From: an uncultured Flavobacteriales bacterium
GTDB taxonomy: Bacteria; Bacteroidota; Bacteroidia; Flavobacteriales; UBA1820
DNA: 44,147 nucleotides
Direction: 5' to 3'
Assembly: GCA_938023515.1 (NCBI GenBank)
Contig: CALJDR010000098.1
Span: forward strand, 1 to 44,147
Numbering within the stretch: position 1 is the stretch's first letter; every line of letters begins with the position of its first letter. Under the pieces are notes generated by a model that searched no databases, had not been told where the DNA came from, and worked only from the letters and a program-made list of their open reading frames with translations. This document shows positions 42,278 to 44,147 of this stretch, piece by piece. A program made the position numbers and the translations under genes.

Positions 42278-42742
42278 TCAAAGTTTGATCTTTACGGCCC
42301 GGTCCATATCCCGGCGCACATCCTTGTCCTTGATGGCCTCGCGTTTGTCGTACAGTTTTTTCCCTCGGCCTAAAGCGATCTCGATCTTGGCCAGTCCTTT
42401 TTCGTTGATAAAAAGTTTCAAAGGAACGATGGTGAGCCCTTTTTCCTTCACGGCACGGTCGAGGCGCCGGAGTTCGGTGCGGGTGAGCAGGAGTTTGCGC
42501 TCGCGTCGGGCCGCATGGTTGAAATAGGTGGCATGGTCGTACTGGTCGATGTTCATGTTGATAATGAACAGTTCGCCGTCCTTGAACTGGCAGAAGCTGT
42601 CCGCGATACGCCCTTTGCCCAACCGGAGGGATTTTATCTCGGTGCCGTACAGGACGCAGCCGGCCATATAGCGGTCGAGCAGTTCGTATTCGAACGAAGC
42701 ACGCTTATTCTGTATGTTTACATTGTTGGGTCTCGATTTCAT
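42278..42742 (-). CDS. smpB: SsrA-binding protein SmpB
   Basis: The 154-residue product (start 42742) shows the SmpB core NIQNKRASFEYELLDRYMAGCVLYGTEIKSLRLGK, then the tmRNA-binding face HAARRERKLLLTRTELRRL and a basic tail ending KDVRRDMDRAVKIKL. SmpB brings tmRNA to stalled ribosomes. Another ATG at 42754 adds four residues; a -7-like TACCTTTA at 42766-42773 would leave too short a leader for it, so 42742 was chosen. No tmRNA gene (ssrA) was seen in the window. It lies 43 bp after the EamA gene. Confidence 0.95.
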   Translation of the reverse strand: MKSRPNNVNIQNKRASFEYELLDRYMAGCVLYGTEIKSLRLGKGRIADSFCQFKDGELFIINMNIDQYDHATYFNHAARRERKLLLTRTELRRLDRAVKEKGLTIVPLKLFINEKGLAKIEIALGRGKKLYDKREAIKDKDVRRDMDRAVKIKL

Positions 42743-42785
42743 GTTCGCTGCCATTACAGGGATTGTAAAGGTACACAAAAAAGGA

Positions 42786-43718
42786 TTAATTCGCTGTCTT
42801 TTCCTTTTCCGCAGCCAGACGTTTGGCCTTGCGGCGGTCTCGGTAATTATTCAGCAGGGCGTTGAGCACGACCGTAGAAAGGATAATAGCCGCCCCGGCA
42901 TAAAAAGTGCCCGACATCCGCTCGTCCGGATACAAGGCCGCTGCCATTAGCATGGCATACACCGGTTCAAGGTTGATATTGAGCATCACGGTGAATGGCG
43001 AAAGGTAGCGGAACAATTGGATCATCCGCACACTGGTGTACGAAGTGCATACGATCGCCAGGAACAGGATACCCAAGGCATCTTTCAGGTCGACTTTTCC
43101 CAACCCCTGTACAAAACCTTCCGTCGGAGCGAACACCAGAGCCACCACCACTACGGCGCCAACCATTTCATAAAAGGACACCATCACCGCATCGTTGGGG
43201 AATTTTCGGTACCATTTACTGTTGATGATGGAATAACAGGCCGACACGAACGAGGCGGCTAATGCAGTAATAATTCCGCCGTGGAAATCGGCATTCTGTC
43301 CCGAAATGACGAATATACCCGCTACGGCCAATAGCCCGAACAGCACTTCATGGACACGCAGGCGGCGGTGGTAGAACACGGGTTCGAGGAAGGAAGCGAA
43401 CAGAGCTCCCGTAGCCAGCATAGCCATAGTTACCGAAACGTTGGCCTGCTTGATGGCAGAAAAGAACAGCACCCAGTGTATGCCTATCACCCCGCCCGAA
43501 AGCAGGAGCAGGACGATATTCTTTGTCCCCACCCGGAAGGACATGCCTTTGTACCACATGAAAAGCCCCAGGCAGATGAACGTAAGTCCGGTGCGGTAAA
43601 TGGTCAGGGCTGTGGGAGGAGTATCGATGTACCGCCCCAGTATCCCGGTAAAACCGAATATCAGGATAACGAGATGGAGGGAGAGGTACGGGTGCGCTTT
43701 ATTGTCACTTCTTTGCAT
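42786..43718 (-). CDS. EamA-family (DMT superfamily) transporter, second copy
   Basis: A 310-residue protein with ten helices in two EamA repeats (about 12-140 and 148-290), including the repeat end NLEPVYAMLMAAALYPDE and a basic tail. It is only distantly like the EamA protein at 11575-12531, so it is not a recent copy. It probably exports a small metabolite. The start overlaps the end of the LptF/LptG gene by 14 bp, so translation is coupled. Confidence 0.88.
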   Translation of the reverse strand: MQRSDNKAHPYLSLHLVILIFGFTGILGRYIDTPPTALTIYRTGLTFICLGLFMWYKGMSFRVGTKNIVLLLLSGGVIGIHWVLFFSAIKQANVSVTMAMLATGALFASFLEPVFYHRRLRVHEVLFGLLAVAGIFVISGQNADFHGGIITALAASFVSACYSIINSKWYRKFPNDAVMVSFYEMVGAVVVVALVFAPTEGFVQGLGKVDLKDALGILFLAIVCTSYTSVRMIQLFRYLSPFTVMLNINLEPVYAMLMAAALYPDERMSGTFYAGAAIILSTVVLNALLNNYRDRRKAKRLAAEKEKTAN

Positions 43719-44115
43719 TGCGGTACAGGTAATAAGCTATCCCGGCGAACAGAATATTGGGGAGCCATATCCAGAAAAGCGGATACCCGTCCACGCTCTT
43801 GGCGGCGGTGGTCTCGAAGATACGGAGCATGAACAGATAGGCAGCCATCAATATGATACCCACCGCTATATTTATACCCGCTCCGCCCCGCTTTTTACGC
43901 GAACACAGGGATACGGCCAACAGCGTGAGAATGATGCTGGAAAAAGGCAGGGCAAACCGTTTGTATTTTTCGGTAATGAGCGTCCGCACGTCCGGAGATC
44001 CCCGCTCCTGTTCCAACCTTATCAATTTCTCCAATTCGATGGAATTCTTTTTGTCCCCGATGCGTTTATCCTTTGAGAAATCTGCCGGAGTGAACGAGAA
44101 AACGGTATCCAACAT
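43705..44115 (-). CDS. LptF/LptG family permease, C-terminal part (cut by contig end)
   Basis: The 136 genomic codons encode the end of a YjgP/YjgQ-type permease: the last part of the periplasmic beta domain (to about residue 55) and three membrane helices (about 53-70, 76-94 and 110-130). This belongs to the LPS exporter LptB2FG, which draws LPS from the inner membrane; which of LptF and LptG it is cannot be told. The apparent first five residues (MYKRQ) come from adapter sequence and not from the gene, so the true start lies beyond the contig. Confidence 0.88.
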   Translation of the reverse strand: MLDTVFSFTPADFSKDKRIGDKKNSIELEKLIRLEQERGSPDVRTLITEKYKRFALPFSSIILTLLAVSLCSRKKRGGAGINIAVGIILMAAYLFMLRIFETTAAKSVDGYPLFWIWLPNILFAGIAYYLYRNAKK

Positions 44116-44147
44116 CTGTCTCTTATACACATCTGACGCTGCCGACG
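44116..44147. other. Illumina Nextera adapter left at the contig end
   Basis: The last 32 bases begin CTGTCTCTTATACACATCTG and match the transposase mosaic end plus read-1 adapter, reading outward. They are an assembly leftover and should be trimmed. Confidence 0.97.

Noticed and set aside
1..44147. CRISPR array, rRNA genes or tmRNA
   Set aside because: No regularly spaced repeats, no rRNA-like stretch and no tmRNA tag sequence were seen on either strand.

Overview
This window is a chromosomal contig end from a bacterium of the order Bacteroidales. An Alistipes/Rikenellaceae-like gut anaerobe is plausible, but the genus cannot be fixed from the sequence alone. Evidence for the phylum is consistent. 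There are several exact copies of the Bacteroidetes -7 promoter box TAnnTTTG. DUF4492 sits upstream of cydAB, DUF4271 is next to hemD, and bamD is next to a Bacteroidetes-type omega subunit (rpoZ). A 58-residue histone H1-like protein, a PCMD lipoprotein and a reverse rubrerythrin are also present. GC content is moderate and coding density is high. The last 32 bases (44116-44147) are not genomic: they are the Illumina Nextera transposase adapter, so the final gene is cut by an assembly artefact.

Layout. 1-2362: the tail of an unknown gene, a membrane-anchored alpha/beta hydrolase, and a convergent two-gene operon of a hemerythrin-fold protein and a LuxR-type regulator. 2388-11380: a long minus-strand run of a membrane-anchored EEP phosphatase/nuclease, a LOG-like protein, a SIMPL protein, guaA, a LysM/type-1 periplasmic-binding fusion, a GT39 glycosyltransferase, DUF4271 and hemD, closed by an intrinsic terminator. 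11531-14080: an EamA transporter and a K+/H+ antiporter. 14135-16190: a PCMD lipoprotein plus outer-membrane barrel pair, ended by a bidirectional terminator. 16208-22366: the short histone-like gene, then a minus-strand operon of Ca2+ P-type ATPase, MBL-fold hydrolase, hotdog thioesterase, isochorismate synthase and a phosphoribosyltransferase. 22442-26865: a solitary GH43 lipoprotein, then DUF4492-cydA-cydB for cytochrome bd oxidase.

26922-33401 looks accessory. It holds an orphan phage-tail tape-measure-like protein with its own well-formed promoter, a POTRA-less BamA/TamA-type barrel, and a Wza-like plus Wzz-like export pair without polysaccharide synthesis genes. This stretch abuts the 3' end of a tRNA-Gln gene. 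33558-36316: tRNA-Gln, rpoZ, bamD, then reverse rubrerythrin and thioredoxin. 36340-44115: nhaA, purD, a GH3-family protein, a degenerate LytM/M23 protein, an Fe-S-less endonuclease III, smpB, a second EamA transporter and the C-terminal part of an LptF/LptG permease.

Together the genes describe an anaerobe that copes with traces of oxygen (cytochrome bd, reverse rubrerythrin, thioredoxin, hemerythrin protein, menaquinone enzymes). Most of the rest serves the cell envelope or ion balance. The best candidate for something undescribed is the isolated tape-measure-like gene and its surroundings. Secondary candidates are the hemerythrin/LuxR pair, the inactive-looking LytM protein and the GH3-PurD coupling.
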